A stretch of 64,000 bases of DNA from Reticulitermes speratus (lineage: Eukaryota > Arthropoda > Insecta > Blattodea > Rhinotermitidae): NCBI GenBank assembly GCA_021186555.1, contig JAJKFL010000031.1, forward strand, positions 24,300,452-24,364,451, given 5' to 3'. How positions within the stretch are numbered: position 1 is the first letter of the stretch; every line of letters begins with the position of its first letter. Shown in pieces: positions 1-11,419 of this stretch. The translations under genes were made by a program, and so were the position numbers. The notes under the pieces were generated by a model. That model did no database searches. It saw nothing but the letters and a program-made list of their open reading frames with translations, and was not told where the DNA came from.

Positions 1-1010
1 AGTTTCTGCAGAAAGGTTTTGTTCCCTGGAATCAGTTTGTATATTTCACTCTTTTCTTTTTTGGAGTCTGTACCTTTTGTCAGGCCAGAAAAAAAAACCT
101 ACAGACCCCATAGATTAGGGAGAACCAATGGAGTAATTTAGCAATCCAAGAGGAAACAATCTATTAAACCGAGTAGATCGGTATTAGAACCGCAGCTAAG
201 AAGCTGCGTACTCCGGCATCAGTTACCCAAGTAGTAATTACTGCGATGGAATTGAATTTGCTGAGGTGAATGTGATTAAGCTGAACTAATAACGCAGTTA
301 GGGGATGTAGACTTCTGTTTGGGAAACCTATCTCTTTCAGGGAGTTTGAGTAGAACACACTGTCACTACTTCTAAACAATTGGCACCGGCTCGCCTTCCG
401 GCCCCCATCTCTTGTGTCCTATCACTAAGAGTTAGTGTGTATAAGGGATGTCCAATTTCAGAGTATCCACTGAAAAATGGTGGTGTGGGAGAATTGGAGT
501 GGGTTGTGACTGTTGTACTAAGCAGCGTAGCAGAGGTTGTTCCATAGGGGCGCATTTATTATCGCCAGCTATACCGTGTGAAGTGGTCCGAAGTTAAAAA
601 CTTTCTGACGCAGGGAATATCAGTGATATCGAAAAATGTCGACTATGATTGGTATACCTGCTTAATATCCCGGTGTTATAGGCATTGAATCTCTGACTGG
701 TTATTGCTATTCCTATATTCCATTTTCCATTCATTATATTTCCAGTTCCCTCCAGAACATTACAGATAGCATATTAGTAGAGGCCACGACCACTTTGTCG
801 ACCATACTTTGCGGCTCATCGCTCACAACCATTTCTCCTTCCAATGATGCAAACCCCGGTCAGCTGAAAATGCAAGAATACATTAACCACTCACATCGAT
901 GTCATTTATGGGTGCAGATTATCATTATTTATCCAAACCCCTCAATCGATTTCTGAACTCTTCCTGTATGTTATAGTCTTGAGTGAGCGAATGAGTGGCT
1001 CACACCCGGG
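1..1010. other. No gene or repeat recognised
   Basis: I see only short open frames without domain character. A hammerhead core, SINE head or LINE end is not visible here. Probably old intronic or intergenic DNA. Confidence 0.5.
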
Positions 1011-1113
1011 TCGATAATAATCGAGATTAATTCATAGCAATCGATAATGAGCGATTATAATCTTAAGTAATCCACAGTAATTGATAATAATGGATAATAA
1101 TCGATGGTGATAG
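1011..1113. repeat. AT-rich degenerate repeat
   Basis: The phrase TCGATAATAAT and variants (ATTGATAATAATGG, AATCGATAATGAG) recur about every 12-25 bases over roughly 100 bases. This is a decayed simple-sequence tract rather than a clean tandem array. Confidence 0.45.
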
Positions 1114-1683
1114 ATTCTAACCCGATTGCCAAGTTTACGATGGAGGTTGAGAGAGACTTCTCTGTGTGGTACGCACTGAGGCCGAAGAAACAGTTTTCAT
1201 TATTTAGACAGGGTGTTTTCTGTGAGGTACGATATGAGGCTGAAGGATTGGTTTAGCGTCGAGTGTATAATACAATGCAGCACAACCAGATTGTAGTCGG
1301 TCTTGTGACGGTCAAATAGCTGGTAGTTGTATAAGGTAGTCTAGGACAGCTTTTACGACCTTCCCCAATCGACGTTTTAAAGCGTCCCTTCGTTTAGACA
1401 ATGTAATCGCTCAATAGCAAATGTGCCTGATAATATACGAAAAGAGGCTGTGTACGACACTGTTTACGGACTGTCCGATTCAGGGTAGACGCCTCGTTAG
1501 TTTGTAGTCATTGAAAGTCTTACCGTGCAGTTCTGTGTAAACATGCCAACCACATTTATTATTAAGACATATAATTTTCACGTTGTCATTCAGGTGTTCG
1601 TACATAAGTCAGTTGCTAATTGAATTACTCGCTAACGGAATTTTCTTCCTATAGATGTCGCTATAGGTTACCATTTTTAAGTG

Positions 1684-1752
1684 TGCTGTTTAACGACGCC
1701 GTTGGTGGTAACTGAGTAAATGAGTATGGACCATTGGTGAAGTCATACTGAC
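1684..1752. repeat. Short repeat, copy 1 (second copy at 2632-2699)
   Basis: A stretch of about 68 bases containing GGTGGTAACTGAGTAAATG recurs at 2632-2699 in the same orientation with only a few differences. Neither copy has recognisable ends or coding content. It may be a fragment of an interspersed repeat not otherwise seen in this window. Confidence 0.6.
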
Positions 1753-1776
1753 AGAGGTAAACCGACGTACCATAAA

Positions 1777-1825
1777 GCCCACATGGAGTGGCATTGGGAT
1801 CGGTGAGAGGCCGGCGACTAGCGTC
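1777..1825 (-). mobile_element. SINE A head remnant
   Basis: GTGAGAGGCCGGCGACTA matches the tRNA-like head of SINE family A (best copy 60298-60585) read on the minus strand. The flanking bases are only partly alignable, so this is an old fragment. Confidence 0.35.
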
Positions 1826-2270
1826 GTATGAGACTCTGTCGTGTTGTGAATGTCCTGAGGTTTGCCTCAGTTTCGCACACGTACAGGATTTCATGAACTG
1901 GGTCTTTGCGTCCTCTCAGTCAACATGCCACATATCATGCTGTCAGTAAATATCGATTAACCTGAACCTTTTTTTTTCTGGAAGAGTCCAATTTGAATCG
2001 CAGCTGGGCTGTTGGCTGTCGTCGTTTTCCTCAGTTTCTACAGGCGATCGGCAAGATGGTGCCTTTTTCAAAGGGCCACAACAACCGTCTTCCATATCAT
2101 TACATATTGACTGTTGGTAATTATCTTCCCATCTTACACGAAACTTTTTAAACTCTTTAGCAGAAGCATCGTGTTAGTAACCGAAGATGCGAGATAATGT
2201 CAAATAAAATAATAATGAATAAATAATAGAGGCATACACCATACGTACGTGCATGCGTTTATCGGTACAC

Positions 2271-2276
<6 letters not shown>
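1826..2276. other. No feature recognised
   Basis: No repeat or coding signal is visible in this stretch. Confidence 0.4.
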
Positions 2277-2301
<25 letters not shown>

Positions 2302-2308
2302 TAATAAT
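2277..2308. repeat. (TAA)n microsatellite
   Basis: About ten trinucleotide units, with one interruption, directly abut the end of a SINE D remnant. This is the place where a SINE tail would be expected. Confidence 0.8.
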
Positions 2309-2400
2309 AACCATGGCTCGACAGCCCTATATAGGCTTGGGCCTCCTCTTTCCGAGGTTACTTGGTCTTGTGCATTTGTGGCAGTGAGTGACCAGCCCAC
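2309..2400 (-). mobile_element. SINE D, degenerate 3' part
   Basis: The stretch CCATGGCTCGACAGCCCTAT and the following GGGCCTCCT match the tail-proximal end of SINE D (compare 37418-37683). The match fades after about 90 bases and the tRNA-like head is not recognisable. Confidence 0.55.
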
Positions 2401-2631
2401 TGGCCGCGCTGTTCCACTCAATCCTGATGTGACTGCCAGAGCCATCTGGCAGTCAGTCAGGAGACTTGGGTGAGAAATGGCCGCTGAATTTTGCTTACGA
2501 GCATTACTAGTTCTATTCATGCCCGTAAGGTTCTTTTACATGCCGTAAATCTACGACACACATATATATACAAAAGTATATAAATACGTTTTGTAATACG
2601 CCAACGGGCCTGTGCCAGTGATGGTGGTTTT

Positions 2632-2699
2632 GTTTATTCAACGCCGTCGGTGGTAATTGAGTAAATGAGTATGGACTGTTGGTGAAGTCATACTGACAG
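2632..2699. repeat. Short repeat, copy 2 (first copy at 1684-1752)
   Basis: Same orientation and nearly the same sequence as 1684-1752. A truncated direct echo of its start (TTTATTCAACG) follows immediately at about 2700. Confidence 0.6.
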
Positions 2700-2706
2700 G
2701 TTTATT

Positions 2707-3560
2707 CAACGACACTTGTCCTTTACACGCGTTGTATAGTAAAAAGTGAGAAACGACAGCATTGTTATGAATGATGAGTTTGGAGTGATGTGGTGTGAAG
2801 GCATCCTTGTCTGTGTAAGGTTATATGCGCAGAATATGCCTGGACGTACTGAAGAAAACAAAGAAAAAGTTCCGTCTCTATAGCCTCTCTTGTGGCCTGG
2901 ATTGCAACGGAGGGTCTTAAACATTACAAAGCGAGAATGACAACCTTTACTCAATATTCGTTGTTAAATCAATCGCTTTGGATTTGCCAGGTGTTATTTC
3001 TGGCTGCCTGTGTCCGGAACGGCTCCGTGGTGGTCCACCCCACGTCTTACGATATGATTTAACTACGCTTCTTTCCAAAGAATATCTGCACCCTGAGCGT
3101 GAGGGTCCTCTGTTTATAACTGATTAATCAGGAAGACGTGGATGTTTACCTTTACGCCTACTGTAAGCTGTAATGTAGCTTTAACAGTGTTGTCCGGTTT
3201 TTTTTTATCTAGAGTCTCACTGACGTGAAACGGAAGGAATGTTTGCCGCAAAGCGACTAGAACCGGCATCCGCTGTACGGTGTTCGGTCATGTGACAAAA
3301 CACAGGATGATTGTAAATTAGTTTAACACATTTAAAGTTATATTCTGAAGTAGAGCAAGCCGTGTACGATAATAAAACTTTTGGAGCATGAAGAAATAGT
3401 CTGAAAGATTTGACTGTCACTTATCGGATTTCAATGTGAGTCAGAGCGATAAGGAATCGAATTTCAAACACGGAGCAGCATTTGAATGTCAAGTGATTTA
3501 AACACACGTGCAATGCTAATTTTGAGTTCGTTGAGATTTAGAGGCGTTGTTGGAGAGGAA
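2707..3560. other. No feature recognised
   Basis: Only short open frames without conserved character. Confidence 0.4.
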
Positions 3561-3840
3561 CAGTCTTCTTAACATACCCCCTCCCTTATCAAGAAATCTA
3601 ACGGACCTGTAAATTCGCCTCTGTCGGTCCCCATCCCTCGGGTACGGTCGTTGAGAAATTCTGTCACACTTCGTTGAACAACAGGATGATGCACTGTCCC
3701 ATATTCATTGGAGTGTGTCAGAATTTCTCAACCAACTTTCCCGAGGGACATGAATTGACAGAGGCCTACCAACAGAGTGGCCCATTAGGAACATGATGTG
3801 ATTTCATTAGACTTACTTGTGGAGGGATATGTTAAGGAGG
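3561..3840. mobile_element. Fold-back MITE-like element
   Basis: Two long arms face each other. The left arm contains CTTAACATACCCCCTCC, CCTCTGTCGGTCC and TTGAGAAATTCTGTCACAC. The right arm is the reverse complement with scattered changes (GTGTGTCAGAATTTCTCAA, GACAGAGGCC, GGAGGGATATGTTAAGG). The arms cover roughly 110-120 bases each around a centre of about 45 bases. I cannot assign a superfamily or a target duplication. It does not carry the hammerhead motif of the other fold-back elements. Confidence 0.65.
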
Positions 3841-4554
3841 CCCTACACTCCTCCCTCTTTCATTCTTCCAAAACTCGACGAACCAAAAATATTCTTTGAG
3901 GTACCTGTTAATCATTTTACATGAAAATTATTCAAAGTTTGCAGTGAGAATGGTCATAGTTTTGACATGTTTAGGATAATTTAAGGAGCTCAAATTAAAA
4001 TTCTACCCACCCTGTGGCAGATAAGACTCTGGGTCGTTTTCCTTGTGTTCTACGAATTTCACTATTTTACGTAACTTTACTCCTTTTAGAAAACATTTTC
4101 GAATGTGTTACGATATTTGTGATCACCCTGTATGTACACTGACAGTATTCGCGTTGACGATGCTCCATTATAACACATCAATAATTGATATAAATATTGG
4201 GCAGAAGAATGTTTTGTCGGCTAAACTTGTTAGTTTGAAATTTTGATTAAATTGTCTCGTAGCTGGTTTTGACAAAAGTAATTATCGAACGGTGTAGCAA
4301 CTAGATAAATATTATTGCCTAGGGGAATGTAGGTCTATTTACAAAAGCAGCAAGGGAATTCATATCCACACATTTAGTACTCACACAATCGTCTGTCCAA
4401 ATTGTGTACATGAAGCTTCTTGATCAGTAGTAGCAGTCATTTTGACGGCAGGATGAACTTTATGATTCTACTTTCTTAACTACCAACAAATTCCTTCTTC
4501 TCTTTTCATATATATATATATATATATCGACGTTACTTTATAACTAGTATTGCT
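3841..4554. other. No gene; (TA)n near 4508-4527
   Basis: A short AT dinucleotide run is present. Nothing else is recognised. Confidence 0.4.
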
Positions 4555-4825
4555 GAAAATGCTTCCTGTCTGTTTGGTTGCATAGCTGAGGTTTCTAGCG
4601 CTAAGATTCCTCTTAGACTGAAGATTTCCAAGCAAATGTCTTGCAGTTGTTCCGTGTTGACTATTTTCGGTCTAACTGTGGCCTTTGATTGGCTCCACAA
4701 TTACATATCGGCAGGAGTGAGATCGGGAGATCGCGGAGGCCACAAACCGTATGTCTTCATCCTCTTCATTTATCTGGATGACGGGAGTTCAAGAGCTGCT
4801 TTCCATCGCGGGTAAAATGAGCAGG
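4555..4825 (-). pseudogene. Mariner-type transposase fossil
   Basis: On the minus strand, 4706-4744 reads WPPRSPDLTPADM, the signature around the second catalytic aspartate of Tc1/mariner-superfamily DDE transposases (usually WPPRSPDLTPxDFxLW). Upstream, in another frame, 4769-4819 reads HFTRDGKQLLNSRHPDK, resembling the segment that precedes that signature in insect mariner-type proteins. The downstream reading (LWSQSKATVRPKIV...) fits the C-terminal region. The frame changes between these pieces and a stop follows the aspartate motif, so it is dead. No terminal inverted repeats were located. Confidence 0.6.
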
Positions 4826-5283
4826 ACACATTTTTCTTAAGTCCCACAGTGTGTGGCATTGTCAGTTTTACATCTCCCAGCAGCTGGAGTAATTCTTCCC
4901 TTGCCTTACATTTCTAGCGCTGCAGTTTCGACCACGTGCTCATAGGAATTTTTTGGCTGGGTATCGTAATGTCAGAGTGTGTCTCACAATAGCTGTCATG
5001 AAGGGGTTTCTTCACGAACCTGTTGCAGTATTTTGAATTCAGGTGACTTTCTGCAAGTGAAAAAATACTTCACAGACTGTGATAATAGCAAGATCCTGTT
5101 CATCCCTGTTTTCTCGTCTCATAAGCTTGTAACATATTCGTTAACCCCTTAAAGTTCAGTTTTTTAATGCACATCACACCAGGTTTAACATTTTAATGCA
5201 CTCCTTACATTATACGTTTATATTTGGTATGATTGTTGCAAGAGACAGCGATTATTTCCCTAAGCAAAATTAATCGGTTTTTA
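4826..5283. other. No feature recognised
   Basis: The stretch lies between a transposase fossil and a family E repeat. It may contain more of the decayed mariner-type element, but I cannot show it. Confidence 0.3.
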
Positions 5284-5805
5284 GACGCGTTTGAAAAATT
5301 GCGAAAAACGACTATTAGCTTCGTCGTGTCCGTCCGTCTATCCGCATGGAAGAATTCGGCTGCCACTGGAAAAAACTCCCTTTAAATTCCATATTTGATT
5401 ATTTTTCGAAATTCTGTCGATAAAATTCATGTTTCCTTAATATCTGACAAGAATAACGGGTACTTTACATGAAGACCTATGTACATTTATGATAATATCT
5501 CGCTTAATTCTTCTGAGAATGAGAAATTTTTTAGACAAAGATTTGGAGAAAATCAAAACACGTACTTTATGTTCATTAAGTTTTTTTTTTCCGAAAATCG
5601 TGACGTTTTGAGATTATGTGGAAAAATATTGTAGAGGCAGATAGACCACAGATGACAATATAATACGACGCATGCGCTTTGCATGCTGAATAACTAAAGC
5701 TACAAACACACTCTTAATAGGTAATGCTGATTGCTTTTCCATGGCAACAATGGTTACGCGAACAGGTCTGAATGTTAAGTTTATACGTACGTTGCCTGCC
5801 TTTCT
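5284..5805 (+). mobile_element. Family E interspersed repeat
   Basis: About 520 bases closely match 6777-7296. Landmarks in order are GACGCGTTTG (a variant of GGCGCGTTCGC), a pyrimidine block CGTCCGTCTATCCGCATGG, ACGGGTACTTTACATGAAGA, GACAATATAATACG, CGCATGCGCTTTGCATGCTG, CCATGGCAACAATGG and TTACGCGAACAG. The 11-base GGCGCGTTCGC near the start is complementary to GCGAACGCGCC about 40 bases from the far end. No coding capacity. Non-autonomous element of unknown class. Confidence 0.8.
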
Positions 5806-6593
5806 TATAATTGAGACAGCCTGTCTATTGTGAGGTACCAACTAAATTTTTAATGTGGAGGAATTTTAGTCTTTGAAGGATACGGCTATTAGTGTTTGGG
5901 AATTTTAGCTGCTCACAACAAATGGCTTTTATTGATCCCTTTCTTTTATGTCCTTCGAAATGTACAGCTCCACTATCTTTAGTGCTTTCTACGATCATGT
6001 TTATTACTTACTGCACTTAGGTCAGATTAGTGATTTAAAATTCTAATATTTTTTGAACCTTTATTTATCATTTAGGCCAGTTACACTTTAAGAAATATAA
6101 TGAATATATAAAACATTTTTACGAATTCTTATGCTTCCAAGAACAATCTATATAAGTGGAAAATTAACGAGGTATGGAATCTACGACTTGCGTAGGTTTT
6201 GTCTGCGTATCCACGCATACTTACGTATACGCGTAATTTTAAAGTAACATGATTTAGACGGACGTGGCGTATGGAAGTAGGTTATGTGTGTCGTCATGTG
6301 GGTGTGACTGAGAAGCACTGCGTTAATTCCGTGCTGCGTTAGAGTTACTTCACTTAGAAATGAGCAACGTCCTGAAAATATAGCAATTATTGAAGACGTG
6401 TCTTCCATAACGTCTGAGTCGCTGCATCATTGAAATGATAATTATTATCATTAAAATTGTAGTTTTTATAGATAGGCTTATAAATAAGAAGACATTTTCG
6501 CTAAGCAGTAAGAATAGTGAGCATGCCAGCTATTTATATGATGGCCAAGAATAGCTTGAAATAACCAGATATATCACGAAGCCATGTTCAGCC
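5806..6593. other. No feature recognised
   Basis: AT-rich sequence with no repeat or exon signal that I can name. Confidence 0.4.
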
Positions 6594-7349
6594 ATTAAAG
6601 GTGAAAATTATCTTCCATTATTTTTAAGGATTTATTTCGTACCGCGCAGTAAACACACTACGTCTCGGTTATAAACACAAACAAGTTAATGCTGCATACG
6701 GAAATGAAGGCTGTTTGCTTTGAGATCCACATAAAACACACAAATTTATTCTGGGGGCTGAATGTCATTATTTTTAGGCGCGGTTGCAAAATTGGAAAAA
6801 GCGACCATTAGCTTCGTCATGTCTGTCTGTCCGTCCGTCTGCATGGAACAACTCGGCTCCCACTGGGCGGATTTTAATGCGGTTTAATACTTTAGTATTT
6901 TTCGAAAATCCGTCGAGAAAATTCAAGCTTCATTACAATCTGACAAAAACTACGGGTACTGTACATGAAGACCTATGTACATTTTTTATAATAGCTCGCT
7001 CAATTCTTCTTAGAATGAGAAATGTTTGGAAAAAAAGTTCTACAGGAAATCAAAACACATTTTATGTTCAATAACTTTTTTTCGAAAGTCGTGTCGTTTA
7101 CGAGATAATGTGGAAAAATATGGTACAGCCAGACAGGCCACAGGTGACAATATAATACGGCGCATGCGCATTGGATGCTGGATAACTAAGTGTACAGACT
7201 CACAATCAGAGTATATAATACTTTATGCGTTTCCACGGCAACAATGGTTACGCGAACGCTGTTCAGTGTTACGTTTATAGTACATTGCCTTTCGTGTTAT
7301 TTTTAAACCTGGTGGCACAAAAAGTATATGCTAGGCTTCAAAGGGTTAA
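6594..7349. mobile_element. Family F MITE-like element, interrupted by family E
   Basis: The parts on either side of the family E insertion (6594-6776 and 7297-7349) match the uninterrupted copies at 25541-25768 and 59598-59828. Landmarks are TCGTACCGCGCAGTAAACAC near the left and GGCTTCAAAGGGTTAA at the right end. The ends (CCCTTTAAAG in other copies, CAAAGGG here) with a TTAA-like 4-base flank resemble piggyBac-type ends. That classification is weak. Confidence 0.55.
6777..7296 (+). mobile_element. Family E copy nested in family F
   Basis: Starts GGCGCGGTTGCAAAATTGG and ends near ACATTGCCTTTCGTG. TTATTTTTA occurs on both sides (6768-6776 and 7297-7305), so this copy supplies the best estimate of the family's ends and a 9-base target duplication. 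A 9-base duplication would suit a Mutator-like element, but A/T-rich flanks make 8 or 9 bases hard to separate. Confidence 0.75.
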
Positions 7350-9068
7350 AGGTTTCGTTGCAAAAACAACGTTATGGAGGTCTCTCCGTATTTGAAAACG
7401 GTGGTGTCTGTTACCGATCACTTACATTAATATTCAGTTGTCATTCTTGCAATTTCTGCAATAAGAACAGTTGGATCAATACTTCCTCGAATCTGATTGT
7501 CATATAAAGGGTACGTACCTCAGGGCCATCACGTTCGTAGTAGAAGTGGCTGGCAAAGAAGCTGTATAATAACTTCTCCCATGAAGTTTTAATAGTGTTG
7601 CTCTTTGTCGGCGTCTAAAAACTGTTACGTGTTAGACAATGAAACTGAGGTGGGTGGGGATAAAAACAATAGTAAACTCTTCTGTAATAAAGCTTTGAAA
7701 ATACAAAATTAGAGACAAAAGAATGAATGAAAAGAAGCCTGTCTCCAAATTTTACAAAAGAGAACTCAGAAATAATGTGACCTAATTATCTAAGAATTTA
7801 AAATTTGTTATTTGTGAAGTTAGAAACACGTCATATTCTAAATACAGTACTGACTGTCGATGAATGATTAAATAGCAGCAGTTATAGCTGATGAGAGCAG
7901 ACAGGTGTTCGAAATACACGCAAAGTGCCGAGTGTTCACGGCCCTTGTGAAGAAATGTGTTCTAATAACAAAGTTTTCATTGCTTTGTACTGAAGAACAA
8001 AATAAATTTTAAAGTTGATGTCTCCTCTGACGTGACGCCATTGCTTGGTCGAAAGGTACAAGCTTTTCGGACGAACCTCCTGGATTCGTCTTCTGAATGC
8101 TTGAGTGGTGAGTATGCACGTATCTTTCACGTCGGTTTGGGAAACAAAGGAAACCACGATAACGCATAACTAATAAGGGATTCAGTCTCGAGATCTGGCT
8201 AATTCTTGACTGGTTCTTAGGGCATATAACGATGCTTTTCGTGTCCCTTTTATCGTGTCCCTGACCACTGCAGCTGTCAACGTATGTCCCGGCTGATACA
8301 CGCTTTGTATGCAATAAAGCTGCCGTGTTTGGGGGACAAGATAATAGGGACTGACTTTATTTAAATTCGCAGGTTTTGTGGTGTGGTGTAACAATGGAAT
8401 TTGGCTAAGGATTTACCCCGAGATCTTCGTCAGTCATTTCAGCGTGCTCTTTGGGACTGACTGAAACTGTGAGACCTGTCAATCAGAACAGTTGGTAAAG
8501 AGCTCGAAATACGAAATCTAGACCTCTAAACATGATGAAAAAAGTATTGTCTCTTCTGGCCCCGTTCTATACATCATCAGTTTTCACATAATAAATGCTG
8601 CGCCAAGGCTAATATGATCTAAAAGTAGGAGCATGAAGTGATTAAACGATTCCCCCGTGGGGTTGGGAGAATTTGAGGAAAATTGAATTTTTATGACTAA
8701 ATTTATTCCCAGAAAGTGATTGTCCCGTGTCTTTAAGGTGCTTACCTACTCTTTAATATACATTATCTTGTGATCGATATTTCTGACAGTGACTTCAGAG
8801 GCCCAAGCGAAATAAAATGACACACCCAAACTGCGCAGACTGTGTGCTGGCATTAGCGTGGAAGTGGCTATTGAAAAGCGTTTTACCTGATCGTATAATG
8901 TCCCAGGGCAAGGCGCACGAATGTTCCCATTCCTCGAATACAGGCTCGTTCAAAACACGAATCAGTTTGAAATGCGACCAACAAGAGTACCAGATACAAA
9001 GTACGGAAAAATTAGTTCTTCCTATGCTTTCCGTGAAGGCGTATGAAGGAGTGGAAATAACAGCTCAT
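7350..9068. other. No feature recognised
   Basis: Overlapping small open frames at 7936-8394 lie in several frames at once and show no conserved motif. I see no convincing exon or repeat. Confidence 0.4.
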
Positions 9069-10095
9069 ACTCACGGTTAACCCCAGCACTAATACAGCGC
9101 TCATGGTTAACCCCAGCTCTAATACAGCGCTCATGGTTAACCCCAACACTAATACAACACTCATGGTTAACCCCATCACTAATATAGCGCTCATGGTTAA
9201 CCCCACCACTAATACAGCGCTCATGGTTAACTCTATCACTAATACAGCGCTCATGGTTAACTCCATCACTAATACAGCGCTCATGGTTAACTCCATCACT
9301 AATACAGCGCTCATGGTTAACTCTATCACTAATACAGCGCTCATGGTTAACTCCATCACTAATACAGCGCTCATGGTTAACTCCATCACTAATACAGCGC
9401 TCATGGTTAACTCCATCACTAATACAGCGCTCATGGTTAACTCCATCACTAATACAGCGCTCATGGTTAACCCCAGCACTAATACAGCGCTCATGGTTAA
9501 CCCCAGCACTAATACAGCGCTCATGGTTAACTCCATCACTAATACAGCGCTCATGGTTAACTCCATCACTAATACAGCGCTCATGGTTAACCCCAGCTCT
9601 AATACAGCGCTCATGGTTAACCCCAACACTAATACAACACTCATGGTTAACCCCATCACTAATATAGCGCTCATGGTTAACCCCACCACTAATACAGCGC
9701 TCATGGTTAACTCTATCACTAATACAGCGCTCATGGTTAACTCCATCACTAATACAGCGCTCATGGTTAACTCCATCACTAATACAGCGCTCATGGTTAA
9801 CTCTATCACTAATACAGCGCTCATGGTTAACTCCATCACTAATACAGCGCTCATGGTTAACTCCATCACTAATACAGCGCTCATGGTTAACTCCATCACT
9901 AATACAGCGCTCATGGTTAACTCCATCACTAATACAGCGCTCATGGTTAACCCCAGCACTAATACAGCGCTCATGGTTAACCCCAGCACTAATACAGCGC
10001 TCATGGTTAACTCCATCACTAATACAGCGCTTATGGTTAACTCCATCACTAATACAGCGCTCATGGTTAACCCCAGCACTAATAAAGCTCTCATG
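9069..10095. repeat. 30-bp minisatellite with 480-bp higher-order unit
   Basis: About 34 head-to-tail copies of a 30-base unit (AATACAGCGCTCATGGTTAA plus CCCCAGCACT or CTCCATCACT variants). Variants recur in the same order every 16 units: 9121-9600 and 9601-10080 differ at only two or three positions. Because 30 is a multiple of three, long open frames appear on both strands (decapeptide MVNSITNTAL on +). They are by-products of the repeat. Confidence 0.97.
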
Positions 10096-10397
10096 ATACA
10101 GCACTTTGTCACAACCCACACAATTCGTCAAACTGAGATTCCCGCATTACTAGACAGCTGGGTTACAAACACACCTTCTGTCGAAATGTTGTGTCCACAA
10201 AAATTGCTTCTCCTTATATATTCGTAAAAACATAACATGCTTAAGTGTTGGTCTGTTGAGGATTGGTCGAAGTTTTTTTTTTCTATCTCCTGTGAAATTG
10301 TGTGTCTGTGGGTTACGACAAATTGCTGTTTTGTGAGCGATATAATTTATTTAGTTTAGTCCCTGTACGTGTATTTTCAAGTACTACCAACCGATTA
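10096..10397. other. No feature recognised
   Basis: Ordinary AT-rich sequence following the minisatellite. Confidence 0.4.
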
Positions 10398-10640
10398 ATC
10401 GGAGCTACCTCGGCGCTACATGGAAGTAATTTTTCAGTAGCACGCCCGTCTCTGTCCCCAGGGAAATAGCGTTTGGTATCCATTGACAGGTGGCTGGCGT
10501 GGGTTCCAGGGCGCTTTTGAGAAGGGAAAAATCTCTTGCCTCTGCCGGGAATCGAACCACTATACCTCGGTAGTCCAGCTCGTAACCTACTCTCTGTAAA
10601 GCAGTAAGTTTGTCAGTAGCAAAATGCCGTGACACATGAA
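10398..10640 (-). mobile_element. SINE C relative, divergent
   Basis: On the minus strand a tRNA-like head with GAGCTGGACTACCGAGG and B-box-like GGTTCGATTCCC is followed by CCCTGGGGACAGAGACGG and GTAGCGCCGAGG. These correspond in order to landmarks of SINE C (20944-21236), but the middle differs. Probably an old or separate subfamily. Confidence 0.55.
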
Positions 10641-10799
10641 GTCAGCGCTGCTTAAGATCTCTGCGGTGTTCGACCGCTCTGAAATTTACATCGCGAGTTT
10701 GACAATCCTTCTTGACATAGACAGTTAGGCGCGTCTTTGTGTATTATATTCTGTGTAGACAAAGGCCTCGTCCTAGGCCGATTCCCGTCACAGAGGTAC

Positions 10800-11061
10800 C
10801 TTTCTTTCCAATGGCTCGACAGCCCCTTGGGTACCTAGGCCGCCTCATTGTCAAGGCTTCACGATCACACTTTTTAGACACACTACACTCGGTAGGACTC
10901 CTCTGGACGAGTGACCAGCTCGTCGCAGAGACCTTTACCTGACAACACACAACACTCACAAGAGACAGACATCCATGCCCCCGGCGGGATTCGAACCCAC
11001 AATCCCAGTAAGCGAGCGGCCGTAGACCCACGCCTTAGACCGCGCGGCCACTGGGATCTGC
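10800..11061 (-). mobile_element. SINE D, full-length copy
   Basis: The minus strand reads a tRNA-like head with box A TGGCCGCGCGGTCTAAGG and box B GGGTTCGAATCCC, resembling tRNA-Leu. A 180-base body follows (GTGAGTGTTGTGTGTTGTCA, GGTCTCTGCGACGAGCTGG, AGGGGCTGTCGAGCCATTGG). An 11-base duplication CACAGAGGTAC flanks it (10789-10799 and 11062-11072), showing target-primed retrotransposition. Non-coding; box A and box B imply a Pol III promoter. Confidence 0.92.
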
Positions 11062-11219
11062 CACAGAGGTACTACCAAACTATAAATAACACATAGTTCA
11101 GAATTTTCAATCGGAACGTGCCAGAAGGCATACGTTGTGAGAGCTGCAGAAAACAGTACATCAAATTACAGTAATTTATGATGCTCTATTGATTCATATA
11201 ACACTGTACTCAATTCGCT

Positions 11220-11416
11220 TCATGTAGAGTACCCGTTATTCTTGTAAGTTTTTAGTGAAACTTGAGTTTTCTCAACAGATTTTCGAAGAAAATATTCAAA
11301 TGTAAATTTTCATGAAAATCCGTCAAGTGGGAGCCGAGTTGTTCCATGCGGACGGACAGACAGACAGGCAGACATGACGAAGTAATAGGCGCTACTCGAA
11401 ATTTTGCGAACGCGCC
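11220..11416 (-). mobile_element. Family E, 5' part only
   Basis: The reverse complement starts GGCGCGTTCGCAAAATT and runs through the pyrimidine block GTCTGCCTGTCTGTCTGTCC and CATGGAACAACTCGGCTCCC to the GGGTAC landmark. The far 320 bases of the family are missing. Confidence 0.8.
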
Positions 11417-11419
11417 TAA

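Noticed and set aside
4616-4640. CTGAAGATTTCC as a hammerhead core
   Set aside because: No pairing stem II or GAAA follows; the bases belong to the mariner transposase fossil.
9012-10227. Open frames of 369-374 codons on both strands
   Set aside because: They are by-products of a 30-base tandem repeat whose length is a multiple of three; three frames stay open at once and encode simple decapeptide repeats.
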